Source: Acidobacteriota bacterium
GTDB lineage: Bacteria > Acidobacteriota > Blastocatellia > RBC074
DNA: 64,000 nucleotides
Direction of reading: 5' to 3'
NCBI GenBank assembly: GCA_018268995.1
Contig: JAFDVL010000004.1
Span: 1 to 64,000, forward strand
Positions 1 through 8,223 of this stretch are shown piece after piece (within the stretch, counting starts at the first letter, position 1; each line of letters begins with the position of its first letter). The notes beneath the pieces are model-generated. The model was not told where the DNA came from, did no database searches, and saw nothing but the letters and a program-made list of their open reading frames with translations. The translations under genes and the position numbers were made by a program.

Positions 1-579
1 GGGCTGATGAGTTACTGGTATCACTTCGTCATTATGTTTGAGGCGTTGTTTATCCTGACAACGCTGGATGCCGGAACGCGTGTCGCCCGTTTTTTAATTC
101 AGGAAACGATTGGGCTGGCCTACAAACCTTTTGGCAAAACCGATTCGGTCGCGGGCGCAGTGATCGCCAGCGTGATTGCCGTCTTTGCCTGGGCCTATTT
201 CATCTGGACAGGTTCGATTCAAACCATCTGGCCGCTGTTCGGAATGGCAAATCAAATGCTCGCGTGCGTCGCGTTGTGTGTGGCAACAACGATGCTGGTG
301 AATTCCAACAAAGCGAAATACGCGTGGGTCACCGCAGTACCGATGGCGTTTATTGCCGTGATTGAAATGACGGCAGGTTATCAAAACATTGCGATCAACT
401 ACTGGCCGATGACAAATAATCCGGCGACAAGTTTTAATGGATACCTGAACACATTGATCGTAGCGGCGTTGATGGTGGGGCTGGTGATTGTGATTGTCGG
501 TTCCGCGCGTAAATGCTATCGCGTATTAGTCAAACAGGAACCGCATTCTTCGCCAATGGCAGCAGAAGCGGTAACCTAA
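1..579 (+). CDS. cstA: Carbon starvation protein CstA family, C-terminal part (5' end outside window)
   Basis: The frame is open to the left edge, so only the last 192 residues are seen. CstA permeases are large multi-spanning inner-membrane proteins that take up peptides or pyruvate in carbon-limited cells. The visible part has four to five strongly hydrophobic segments and the family motif PLFGMANQ, preceded by a TLDAGTR stretch also typical of CstA. The tail is short and polar and ends AEAVT. The next gene follows after about 70 bases on the same strand. Family assignment is by recognised motifs; substrate is not determined by the sequence. Confidence 0.9.
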   Translation, partial: GLMSYWYHFVIMFEALFILTTLDAGTRVARFLIQETIGLAYKPFGKTDSVAGAVIASVIAVFAWAYFIWTGSIQTIWPLFGMANQMLACVALCVATTMLVNSNKAKYAWVTAVPMAFIAVIEMTAGYQNIAINYWPMTNNPATSFNGYLNTLIVAALMVGLVIVIVGSARKCYRVLVKQEPHSSPMAAEAVT

Positions 580-652
580 TTTGCGGGAACTGCCTGCGGC
601 TCAATCCCGTATAACTTCGCTACTGACAATTCAACTTTCGCTAGGAGCCAAT

Positions 653-1225
653 ATGTACTGTCCCAACTGCGCTACACAAACAACTGACGACGTAAAATTT
701 TGCCGGAAATGCGGCGCGAATCTGCGCGGCGTGCAAGAGGCAATGACAGGTCGTACCAAGGCAATTGACTGGGACAAAACCTGGGTCAAAGAAATGTTAA
801 TGAGCCAGGAAGAACGCGAACGTCGTCAGGGCATCACGCCCGAAGTCAAGCGGATGAATGAAATCAAAGGCGGCGTGATTACGTCCGCCGTTGGCATTGG
901 CGCGATGATCTTTTTGTATTTTTTCCTTGGAGCAGTGGGAGCTAACGAAGGGGGCAAAGACGCTGTTATTTTGGGAAGGATCTGGCTGGCGGGTCTGGTT
1001 CCTTTTCTCGTTGGCTTGGCGCTGATTTTCAATGGGTTGGTTGTCAGCAAACGGATCGTCAAACTCAAGCAGCAGCAACTTGAGCAAACTCCCACGCCGC
1101 GAATTCTATCAACAACAAGCACAACACAATTGCCGGAATTTGAGGCACCTGCAATTCCTGATTACAGCGTCACCGAACAGCCAACCTATCGTTTGCCGCA
1201 ACAACCTAATAAAGAGATGCAGTAA
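653..1225 (+). CDS. Zinc-ribbon membrane protein of unknown function
   Basis: 190 residues. The N-terminus carries a four-cysteine zinc ribbon (CPNC near residues 3-6 and CRKC near 17-20), like the zinc_ribbon_2 domains found on many bacterial membrane proteins. Two hydrophobic segments follow (about residues 85-105 and 115-140), then a polar Gln/Pro-rich tail. The ATG at 653 is chosen over an upstream TTG because CTAGGAG sits just before it and the zinc ribbon starts directly after it. No enzymatic domain is visible. The role is unknown. Confidence 0.75.
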   Translation: MYCPNCATQTTDDVKFCRKCGANLRGVQEAMTGRTKAIDWDKTWVKEMLMSQEERERRQGITPEVKRMNEIKGGVITSAVGIGAMIFLYFFLGAVGANEGGKDAVILGRIWLAGLVPFLVGLALIFNGLVVSKRIVKLKQQQLEQTPTPRILSTTSTTQLPEFEAPAIPDYSVTEQPTYRLPQQPNKEMQ

Positions 1226-1299
1226 GGCTTTCTGACATCCTCACCATTCCCTTGTTACAAAATCCGTGCGGTTGAGTATAATCTGCGCTTTCGCAAGCG

Positions 1300-1376
1300 G
1301 TAGCGCAAACTTCTAGTTTGCGTTGCTTTGTTTATTTACCCTTAAAGAGACACCGCAAACTAGAAGTTTGCGCTAC
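1300..1376. repeat. Paired inverted repeat (REPIN-like), 23-bp perfect arms
   Basis: The arm at 1300-1322 is the exact reverse complement of 1354-1376, with a 31-base spacer. Each arm is itself nearly palindromic (GCAAAC...GTTTGC), the arrangement of REP doublets. It lies between the zinc-ribbon gene and gatB, ending about 6 bases before the gatB Shine-Dalgarno, so transcripts entering gatB would carry a long hairpin. No REP-associated transposase is in the window. Confidence 0.8.
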
Positions 1377-1397
1377 TGTTGCAAAGGAGTCTCGTTC

Positions 1398-2861
1398 GTG
1401 AAAGAAGGTTGGGAAGCCGTCATCGGCCTTGAAGTCCACGCGCAATTATCTACGGAATCAAAAATCTTTTGTGCCTGCTCGACACAAGTGGGCGAAGAAC
1501 CGAATAGTAACACCTGCCCGGTTTGTCTGGGGTTGCCCGGAGCCTTGCCCGTGCTGAATCGGCAGGCGCTCGAATGTGCGGGCAAAGCTGCATTGGCAAT
1601 TGGACTTAGGATCAATACAGAATCTATTTTCGCGCGGAAAAATTATTTCTACCCTGATTTGCCCAAAGGCTATCAAATTTCACAGTACGACAAGCCATTT
1701 AGCGAGCACGGCACGGTCGAAATCCTCAGCGCCGAACGCGATGAAGGTGGGCGTCCAATTGAATGGAAACTCAAACGCTTTGGCATCACGCGCGCCCACA
1801 TCGAAGAAGATGCAGGCAAATCCGTTCACGACATCGGCGATCCGGGCAAATCGCACGTCAACTTGAATCGTGCCGGAACGCCGCTGCTGGAAATCGTCAG
1901 CGAACCAGACTTCCGCACCAGTTGGGAAGCCTACGACTACGTTGCTTATTTGCGCCGCACATTGCAGGACATTGGCGCGTGCGATGGCAACATGGAAGAA
2001 GGCAATTTGCGCTGTGACGCCAACGTATCCGTGCGACGACCGGGCGAGCCTTTCGGCACGCGCACCGAAACCAAAAACATCAACTCGCTGCGTTTCATTC
2101 AAAAAGCGATTGATTACGAAATTGCGAGGCAAATCCACGTCTTGGAATCCGGCGGCAAAATCGAGCAGGAAACGCGGCTCTGGAACGAAAAGGAAAACCG
2201 CACCTATACGATGCGCTCGAAAGAGGACGCGCACGATTATCGGTATTTCCCCGAACCTGATTTGCCCCCGCTGGAAGTCAGCGCGGCGTGGATTGAAGGG
2301 TTGCAAAACTCGCTGCCCGAATTGCCGGAAACGCGACGGCAACGGTTTGTCAAAGAGTACGAACTCTCGCCCGAAGACGCATTAACGTTGACGGCTTCAC
2401 GCGCCATCGCTGATTTCTACGAAACCGTCATCGAAACTTCGGGCAATCACAAAGCGGCGGCGAATTGGATGTTGTCTGAAGTCCTGCGTGAATTGAAAAA
2501 TGCCGACGATGACATTAACGCCAGCAAGCTGGCCGCCGAAAATCTGGGGGCGATGATTCGCCTGATTGATAACAACACCATTTCCGGCAAAATCGCCAAA
2601 GATGTCTTTGCCGAAATGTGGGCGAACGGCGGCGATCCTGACACGATCATCAATGAAAAAGGTTGGGTGCAAATCACCGATCTGGCAGCGATTGAAAAGA
2701 TCGTAGATGAAGTCATCGCCAACAACCCTAAACAAGTCGAAAGCTACAAGGCCGGTCGCGTGCAACTGATGGGCTTCTTCGTCGGGCAAACACTGAAAGC
2801 CAGCGGCGGCAAAGCGAATCCGCAAGCGGTGAACGACATTGTGAAAACCAAACTTGGATAA
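1398..2861 (+). CDS. gatB: Aspartyl/glutamyl-tRNA(Asn/Gln) amidotransferase subunit B
   Basis: 487 residues, the usual GatB length. GatB is the tRNA-binding and kinase subunit of the GatCAB complex, which converts misacylated Glu-tRNA(Gln) or Asp-tRNA(Asn) to the correct amide in the cytoplasm. Visible features: N-terminal EAVIGLEVHAQL, the zinc-site cysteine pair CPVCLG, RCDANVSVR, and the C-terminal YqeY/GatB helical domain ending in a Lys-rich tail. The GTG at 1398 is chosen because AAAGGAG lies eight bases upstream; an earlier in-frame start at 1323 would lie inside the inverted repeat. gatA and gatC are not adjacent. Confidence 0.95.
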   Translation: MKEGWEAVIGLEVHAQLSTESKIFCACSTQVGEEPNSNTCPVCLGLPGALPVLNRQALECAGKAALAIGLRINTESIFARKNYFYPDLPKGYQISQYDKPFSEHGTVEILSAERDEGGRPIEWKLKRFGITRAHIEEDAGKSVHDIGDPGKSHVNLNRAGTPLLEIVSEPDFRTSWEAYDYVAYLRRTLQDIGACDGNMEEGNLRCDANVSVRRPGEPFGTRTETKNINSLRFIQKAIDYEIARQIHVLESGGKIEQETRLWNEKENRTYTMRSKEDAHDYRYFPEPDLPPLEVSAAWIEGLQNSLPELPETRRQRFVKEYELSPEDALTLTASRAIADFYETVIETSGNHKAAANWMLSEVLRELKNADDDINASKLAAENLGAMIRLIDNNTISGKIAKDVFAEMWANGGDPDTIINEKGWVQITDLAAIEKIVDEVIANNPKQVESYKAGRVQLMGFFVGQTLKASGGKANPQAVNDIVKTKLG

Positions 2862-2868
2862 ACTTAAC

Positions 2869-2916
2869 TCAAAAGGCAAAAGGCAAATATCAAAGAGCAA
2901 AAGGTTTGCCTTTTGA
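2869..2916 (+). terminator. 12-bp inverted repeat after gatB, terminator-like
   Basis: TCAAAAGGCAAA (2869-2880) pairs perfectly with 2905-2916 across a 24-base loop and is followed by ATTTTTAAA. It could act as the gatB terminator, or be a member of the CAAAGG-type repeat also seen near 62.9 kb. Confidence 0.45.
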
Positions 2917-2933
2917 ATTTTTAAATAGAACCT

Positions 2934-3608
2934 ATGACTTTCCTGAAACATTCAAAACTCTTCCTCGTAATTTTAGCTTGCTTCTTTATTTTTGGCTGTG
3001 AATCCAATTCCACTTCCGTATCGGATTCCGCTTCCAGCAATTCTTCGCGGCCCGGTCGGCCTGCGGTAAAAACCGCGCCCCCTATTCCGAAACTGCAACC
3101 AGGCGAGGAAATCGTCGTGATTGAAACTGAAGGATACGGCAAAGGCAAAATCAAGATTCAACTCTTTCCAGACGTTGCTCCCAAGCACGTCGAAAATTTC
3201 AAGAAGCTCATCAATGAAGGTTTTTATAACGGCTTGGCATTTCACCGCGCCGTGCCGGATTTGATTATTCAGGGCGGCGACCCAACCACCAAAGGCAATG
3301 ATCGCAGTCTGTGGGGAATGGGTGATGACAAACTCGCCAAAGTGAATGCGGAATTCAGTGATCGGCCTTTTGTAAAAGGGACGCTCGGCGCGGCTCGCGC
3401 TCAAGATCCAAACAGTGCCAGTACACAGTTCTTTCTCTGCGTTTCACCGTATCCCGATTGGAACGGGCAATACACCAACTTCGGACAGGTCATTGAAGGC
3501 CTCAGCAACGTGCAGGTGATGTCACAGGCACCAACTGATGCAAAGCAAAATCTGCAAGATAAGATCGTCATCAAGCGCATGTATTTGGAGAAGTACCAAG
3601 GGAAGTAG
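2934..3608 (+). CDS. Cyclophilin-type peptidyl-prolyl isomerase, lipoprotein
   Basis: 224 residues. The N-terminus is a lipoprotein signal with lipobox FGC at about residue 22, so the enzyme should be anchored outside the cytoplasm. A Ser-rich linker leads to a bacterial cyclophilin domain (from about residue 60). The catalytic-site motif FHRAVPDLIIQGGDPT contains the Arg of the active site, and SASTQFF matches the conserved cyclophilin QFF motif. It would help fold exported proteins by isomerising prolyl bonds. The next gene is a close paralogue, with strong identity across the domain, pointing to tandem duplication. Confidence 0.9.
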   Translation: MTFLKHSKLFLVILACFFIFGCESNSTSVSDSASSNSSRPGRPAVKTAPPIPKLQPGEEIVVIETEGYGKGKIKIQLFPDVAPKHVENFKKLINEGFYNGLAFHRAVPDLIIQGGDPTTKGNDRSLWGMGDDKLAKVNAEFSDRPFVKGTLGAARAQDPNSASTQFFLCVSPYPDWNGQYTNFGQVIEGLSNVQVMSQAPTDAKQNLQDKIVIKRMYLEKYQGK

Positions 3609-3631
3609 ACAGCAGCCAGTGGACAGTAGAC

Positions 3632-3687
3632 AGTAGTCGGCATCCTTCGGCTTTCTACCGCTCACTGTCTGCCGGCTACCGACTACT
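3632..3687. repeat. Short inverted repeat between the cyclophilin genes
   Basis: AGTAGTCGG at 3632-3640 pairs with CCGACTACT at 3679-3687. The surrounding CAGTAGACAGTAG/CACTGTCTGCC sequence is partly self-complementary. It resembles a decayed intergenic repeat and lies directly upstream of the second cyclophilin gene. Confidence 0.5.
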
Positions 3688-3701
3688 TGATTTTAAGACT
3701 T

Positions 3702-4379
3702 ATGGCTTTCCTAAAACACGCAACCATTTCCTGCTTAATTCTGATTTGCTTCGTACTGGCAGGCTGCCAATCCGGCGATAAAGTTGCGACGACCTCGCCC
3801 AGTCCATCGCCGAGCAGCCGTTATGCCCGCGTGAGTAAGCCGGAAGTAAAAACCGCACCGCCGATTCCGAAGTTGCAAGCGGGCGAAGAAGTCGCGGTCA
3901 TCGAAACGGATCGCGGCAAGATCAAGATTCAGCTCTTTTCCGACATCGCGCCGAAGCACGTGGAGCACTTCAAACAACTCATCAACGAAGGCTTTTACAA
4001 TGGCATCGCGTTCCATCGCGCCGTGCCGAATTTGATGGTGCAGGGCGGCGACCCAAACACGAAAACCAATGACCGCGAGACCTGGGGACTGGGCGATGAA
4101 AAACTGGCCAAGGTCAATGCGGAATTCAGTGATCGCCCGTTTGTCAAAGGCACGCTTGGAGCCGCACGTGGCTTTGATCCGAATGGTGCCAGCACACAAT
4201 TTTTTATCTGTGCCGGGCCGTATCCAAGTTGGGCAGGACAATATACAAACTTCGGACAAGTCATTGCGGGGATGAACATTGTACAGGCCATGACGATGGC
4301 TCCGACCGACAATCAGGAGCGGTTGAAAAACAAAATCGTCATGAAGAAAGTGTATTTGGAAAAGTATTCGGGTAAGTAA
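3702..4379 (+). CDS. Cyclophilin-type peptidyl-prolyl isomerase, lipoprotein (second copy)
   Basis: 225 residues; paralogue of the preceding gene. Lipobox LAGC near residue 22, then a short Ser/Pro linker and a cyclophilin domain with FHRAVPNLMVQGGDPN and ASTQFFICAG. It shares with its neighbour the linker motif VKTAPPIPKLQ and the C-terminus YLEKY-GK, so duplication included the whole reading frame. The internal ATG at 3702 is preferred to an upstream start because it begins the signal peptide. Expected role: folding of exported proteins, as for its twin. Confidence 0.9.
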   Translation: MAFLKHATISCLILICFVLAGCQSGDKVATTSPSPSPSSRYARVSKPEVKTAPPIPKLQAGEEVAVIETDRGKIKIQLFSDIAPKHVEHFKQLINEGFYNGIAFHRAVPNLMVQGGDPNTKTNDRETWGLGDEKLAKVNAEFSDRPFVKGTLGAARGFDPNGASTQFFICAGPYPSWAGQYTNFGQVIAGMNIVQAMTMAPTDNQERLKNKIVMKKVYLEKYSGK

Positions 4380-4479
4380 TCACCGATTTTCAGATTTTGA
4401 TTTTCCGGTTTCTGACGGCGAGCGGTTACCGGAAGCGGCAAATTGATGCCATCATCTGAAATCAAACTGCTTAAATCCT

Positions 4480-5709
4480 ATGTATTTTATTGAAGCCTTA
4501 AAACTCGCCGCCGCTTCGATTCTCGGTCACAAGCTGCGGTCATTCCTCACATTGCTCGGCGTCATCTTTGGCGTAGCTACGGTCATCATCGTAGTGTCGT
4601 TGATTGAAGGATTCAACAGCTATGTGGATGAGAAAATCGCGGACATCGGCACGAATGCCTTTAGCGTGCAAAAATATTCGGTCGAAGATTATTCCAGTGT
4701 CGAGCGATTGGAACACGCGCGCAAATATAACAAAGACATTCGCCTGGAAGATTTTGAAGCCGTGAAATCGTTGCGCGGGCAATATATCAACGATGTCGGC
4801 GCGACTTCAGGCACGATGGGCGAGGTCAAATACGAAAGCGTCAAGCTTTTTGAGACAAGCATCCAAGGGGTCAGCGCCAACATTCCAGACATCAATCGAA
4901 CCGAAATCGCTGAGGGGCGTTCTTTCACCCCCGCCGAAGAAGAGCATAGCCAAATGGTTTGTTTCATCGGTTGGGATGTCGCTGAAAAATTCTTCCCGAA
5001 AAAAAGCGGGCTCGGCGAATTCATTCGTGTGGATGGCCGTCAATTCAAAGTTATTGGCGTTGCCAAGCAACTGGGCTCGGTCTTCGGACAGTCGCGCGAT
5101 AAATTCGTCATTGTGCCGCTGATGACGTTTCTCAGTATTTATGGCGAACGGCGCTCAATTCAACTCAAAGTCACTTCGGTCAGCGAGGAAACCTACGAAG
5201 ACGCCATTGATCAAGTGCTGGCAGTGATGCGGACGCGGCGCAAACTGGCTCCGAATGAACCCGATAATTTTGGCATTGTGACGCCCGGCGCAATTAACAA
5301 CCTGCGCGAAAAAATCTTCGGCACGATTCAGGTCGTCGCGGTTGGTGTCACGTCAATTGCCCTTGTGGTCGGCGGCATTGTGATCATGAATATCATGCTG
5401 GTGTCGGTGACCGAGCGAACCAAAGAAATCGGGATTCGCAAAAGCCTGGGCGCTCGGCGGGCAGATATTCTCAAACAATTTCTGGTCGAATCCACCGCGC
5501 TGGCTTTCATCGGCGGTTCGGCAGGCGTGGCCATCGCGTATGGGATAGCAAAACTGGTCGAATCCTTAACGCCAATCCCCACTTCTCTGCCCTGGGCTGC
5601 TGTCGCCGTAGCATTATTCGTGTCCGGCAGCGTTGGATTAATTTCCGGCATTTATCCGGCGTGGCGTGCCGCACGGCTTGATCCGATCACAGCAATGCGC
5701 GCGGATTAA
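4480..5709 (+). CDS. ABC transporter permease, MacB/FtsX family
   Basis: 409 residues: N-terminal transmembrane helix after a conserved GHKLRSFLTLLGVIFGVAT start, a large periplasmic MacB core domain (about residues 50-260), and three C-terminal helices with the FtsX signature ERTKEIGIRKSLGA, ending DPITAMR. Such permeases work by mechanotransmission with a MacB/LolD ATPase in export of lipoproteins, peptides or drugs. No ATPase or MacA adaptor gene is next to it, so its partner must be elsewhere. It converges on the PepSY gene with only nine bases between stops. Confidence 0.9.
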   Translation: MYFIEALKLAAASILGHKLRSFLTLLGVIFGVATVIIVVSLIEGFNSYVDEKIADIGTNAFSVQKYSVEDYSSVERLEHARKYNKDIRLEDFEAVKSLRGQYINDVGATSGTMGEVKYESVKLFETSIQGVSANIPDINRTEIAEGRSFTPAEEEHSQMVCFIGWDVAEKFFPKKSGLGEFIRVDGRQFKVIGVAKQLGSVFGQSRDKFVIVPLMTFLSIYGERRSIQLKVTSVSEETYEDAIDQVLAVMRTRRKLAPNEPDNFGIVTPGAINNLREKIFGTIQVVAVGVTSIALVVGGIVIMNIMLVSVTERTKEIGIRKSLGARRADILKQFLVESTALAFIGGSAGVAIAYGIAKLVESLTPIPTSLPWAAVAVALFVSGSVGLISGIYPAWRAARLDPITAMRAD

Positions 5710-5718
5710 ATTTTCCCC

Positions 5719-6390
5719 TTACGAAACCCAAAGCCAATACACCAGCCAACAGACTACCCCACCAACAACCGTCACGATCAGCCCACTGGCGCGCCATCGC
5801 TTCAGAAAGAAAATCAGCGCCATCCCGGTCAGCGAAACCAGCGTCATAAAAATCGCCGACACATCAATCAGCTTCGCCCACGCGCGTCCGGTGTCACGGC
5901 CTTTGTGCAAATCGTTCATGATTGCCACAAAGCCCAGCCGGTTTTCGGTCAGATCGTATTCGCCAGATTCGCGGTTGACGAACACATCGGCGCTGTAGCC
6001 AGGGCCTTTGAACGACACCGCGCATTGCGATTCGTCAATGCGAAACTCGCTGAGCGCAGCTTTGATACCGTGCGTGCGACGTAACTGCTCAACGATTTCC
6101 AGTTTGGCGACCTTGTCGTCGGAGTCAGTCTTGACCCACTTCGATTCGACATTGCCTTTGAGCTGCGCGGTGCTTTGCTGATCGGCAAACCAATCGGTGT
6201 GATTGAGCGTCAGCCCTGTGACCGCAAAAAAGAACACAATGGCAAAGCTCGCCATCGAAAGATAAATGTGCAGCCAGCGCGACAGCATCGCCAGGCGACG
6301 TTTGAGCACCTGTCGCGCATGAGTAGTGTGGCTGGCGGTTTTGTCAGCAGGAGAATCTGTTTTCAGCAAAGGTGGTTGCGGCATTTTCAT
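5719..6390 (-). CDS. PepSY-associated transmembrane protein
   Basis: 223 residues. A cytoplasmic N-terminus leads to a helix containing WLHIYLSM, a periplasmic PepSY-like region (about residues 75-160) and two C-terminal helices. The arrangement and the conserved His residues (WLH, LNH, DLH) match PepSY_TM proteins such as PiuB-like membrane reductases, thought to pass electrons across the membrane. It lies next to an ApbE-DUF2271 gene on the same strand. DUF2271, PepSY and ApbE commonly cluster, so a shared flavin/haem redox role is likely. The two genes are separated by an inserted repeat element. Confidence 0.75.
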   Translation of the reverse strand: MKMPQPPLLKTDSPADKTASHTTHARQVLKRRLAMLSRWLHIYLSMASFAIVFFFAVTGLTLNHTDWFADQQSTAQLKGNVESKWVKTDSDDKVAKLEIVEQLRRTHGIKAALSEFRIDESQCAVSFKGPGYSADVFVNRESGEYDLTENRLGFVAIMNDLHKGRDTGRAWAKLIDVSAIFMTLVSLTGMALIFFLKRWRASGLIVTVVGGVVCWLVYWLWVS

Positions 6391-6420
6391 GGGCGTTTTA
6401 TTGTTGATGGGTGCGACAAC

Positions 6421-6680
6421 TTAGGAACGTGTAAAAAATAAGTTGTAAAGGGATAAATTGCCACTCGCTTTAGCGAGTGGACAGCTTGAAAAAAACAGGC
6501 TTCAGCCGAATGATCTGAAGGATTTCCTTCCGATGAGCTTCAGCTAAAGCTGTTCGGAAGATGACTTTTTTCTTGGCTTGGGCTAAAGCCAGTAGGCCAG
6601 AATTCCAGCCCCACTCGCTAAAGCGAGTGGCAATTGATCACGCATCAAGGTATTCAAACTTATTTTTCACGCGTTCCTTA
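6421..6680. mobile_element. MITE-like element with 24-bp terminal inverted repeats
   Basis: The 24-base ends at 6421-6444 and 6657-6680 are inverted copies matching at 21 positions (T-AGGAACG-GT-AAAAATAAGTT). Inside are inverted copies of the palindrome CCACTCGCTTTAGCGAGTGG (6461-6480 and 6611-6630) and further GCTTCAGC/GCTAAAGC hairpins. About 260 bp with no coding capacity, as expected for a non-autonomous element. The right end overlaps the TAA stop codon of the apbE gene. Confidence 0.7.
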
Positions 6681-8198
6681 GCGACCTTTCTTGTGGTAAT
6701 CCAACGAAGCCACCGCGACTTCTGCATTGCCTGCCAGATTGGCCTGTTTAGCCGCGCCATTGAAATCCATTTCCTGCCGCATCAATTGATAGGTGCCGTG
6801 TTCGCGGGCGGCTTCGATGTAGACGGTGTATTTGCCTGGCTTCACCGGTTTGCCTTGGTTGTCTTTGCCATCCCATTTCACCGTGTATTTGCCGGGCGAG
6901 CGTGTGGCGCTGGAAACAGAGCGCGTCAAATCCGTGCCTTCCGCCATCGAACGAATGCGATCTGCGCGCGACCACGCTTTGAGGTCAGGCAGCCAGCGCG
7001 GCTTTTGGTACCACAGCGCCAGCGTGCGCACGGGAAAACGGTCTTTGTCTTCGATCCACACGGCAACGTAGGGGCGACGATAACCACCGGCATTGATGTT
7101 GGCGAGTTCAAACGAAACGACCAATTCCATCGAGGCATCCCACGCCTGCACGGTTGGGGCAACAGGCCCAGCCGCCGAAGTCACCGGAGTCGCTTTCGTC
7201 GCAACTTCCAGCGCGCTCCAGCCTTTGCTCGTCAAGCGTTGGCCGTCTTTCGTCAGCAACAAACATTCGACGCCAGGCAACGAAGCGGCGAGCGCCAGAC
7301 TTTCTTGCGGGGTAAGGACTGAAAACGCTGTAGCCAAAGCGCCGGCGTCGGTCGCGTTCGGCGCAACGACCGTGGAACTGATGACGTGATCTACGGGCAA
7401 GCCGGTGCGCGGATCAACGATGTGCGAATACCAGCGGTCGCCGATGTTTACGCCGCGCCGATAATTGCCGCTGGTCGCCACCGCGCGATCCCGCACCAAC
7501 AGGCGCGCAATCGCATCACTGTTTTCTGCATCGGAAAGCGGATCGGCGATGTCTACGGCTTCAGTCAACGCGCCGCGCACGACCAAGTCACCGCCGATGT
7601 TCACGACGACGGCGTCAACTTTCGCGACTGCCAGCGCGGCTTCGGTTGCGCGATTGATGATGTAGCTTTTGACGAATGAATTCAGAATCAGCGGCGCATT
7701 GCTCAAATGGGTCGCGGTTTGCGCTGTCGCATTCAATTGCCAATGCGGTTGCTGAATGGCGGCAATGGCAGCGGCGATTTCAGCTTCGGTCGGCACGCGA
7801 TTTTCTTTCGCACTCGCCTTCCACAAACGGCTGATGACTTCGGCGGACGCGTCCAGCGCGCCGTTCGTGCGTCCGCGCCATTGATCGAAGAGGTTCAGCA
7901 CGGCAAACAATTCCGGCGACACGCGCGTCGGTGTGTGCGCAGTCTTGAGCCATTGGCTGACTTCGCTGTTTGGATTGTAGGTGCTGAGCAATTGCGCGTT
8001 GCGATTGATCTCTGCCAGCGCCGCCGCTTCGGCTTTCTCTGCCGCTGCGGGCGAGGCCGAAATGACCTTGATGGAGAACGAAGTCCCCAACACGTTTTCG
8101 TGATAGAACACGTGCGGGCGCGCCGTTTTGGCAGTGATTGAAAGAGAGATTACCGCAACACACAAAAGTGCGGAGAAGAGGATTCGTTGTTTTTTCAT
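6678..8198 (-). CDS. apbE: FAD:protein FMN transferase (ApbE) fused to a DUF2271 domain, exported
   Basis: 506 residues. A signal-anchor (about residues 8-25) precedes an ApbE domain (about 35-300), recognisable by GTSFSIKV, NIGGDLVVRG and HIVDPRTGLPVDH. ApbE covalently attaches FMN to Thr/Ser of target proteins in the periplasm. A linker leads to a C-terminal DUF2271 domain (about 355-500) with ALWYQKPRWLPDL, KWDGKDNQG and the final REHGTYQLMRQEMDF. DUF2271 is usually a separate protein encoded beside ApbE and PepSY genes, so this is a fusion of neighbours. The ATG at 8198 begins the signal segment. The stop codon lies in the end of the adjacent repeat element. Confidence 0.9.
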   Translation of the reverse strand: MKKQRILFSALLCVAVISLSITAKTARPHVFYHENVLGTSFSIKVISASPAAAEKAEAAALAEINRNAQLLSTYNPNSEVSQWLKTAHTPTRVSPELFAVLNLFDQWRGRTNGALDASAEVISRLWKASAKENRVPTEAEIAAAIAAIQQPHWQLNATAQTATHLSNAPLILNSFVKSYIINRATEAALAVAKVDAVVVNIGGDLVVRGALTEAVDIADPLSDAENSDAIARLLVRDRAVATSGNYRRGVNIGDRWYSHIVDPRTGLPVDHVISSTVVAPNATDAGALATAFSVLTPQESLALAASLPGVECLLLTKDGQRLTSKGWSALEVATKATPVTSAAGPVAPTVQAWDASMELVVSFELANINAGGYRRPYVAVWIEDKDRFPVRTLALWYQKPRWLPDLKAWSRADRIRSMAEGTDLTRSVSSATRSPGKYTVKWDGKDNQGKPVKPGKYTVYIEAAREHGTYQLMRQEMDFNGAAKQANLAGNAEVAVASLDYHKKGR

Positions 8199-8223
8199 GG
8201 TATTTGAAGAGTATGGTTCAAGT

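Noticed and set aside
1680..2342. 220-codon open frame antisense to gatB
   Set aside because: Shadow of gatB; no ribosome site or recognisable protein, and codon pattern is the complement of the real gene.
6561..7322. 253-codon plus-strand frame across the apbE-DUF2271 gene
   Set aside because: Antisense to a clearly recognised enzyme; low-complexity Arg/His/Phe composition typical of reverse-frame translation.
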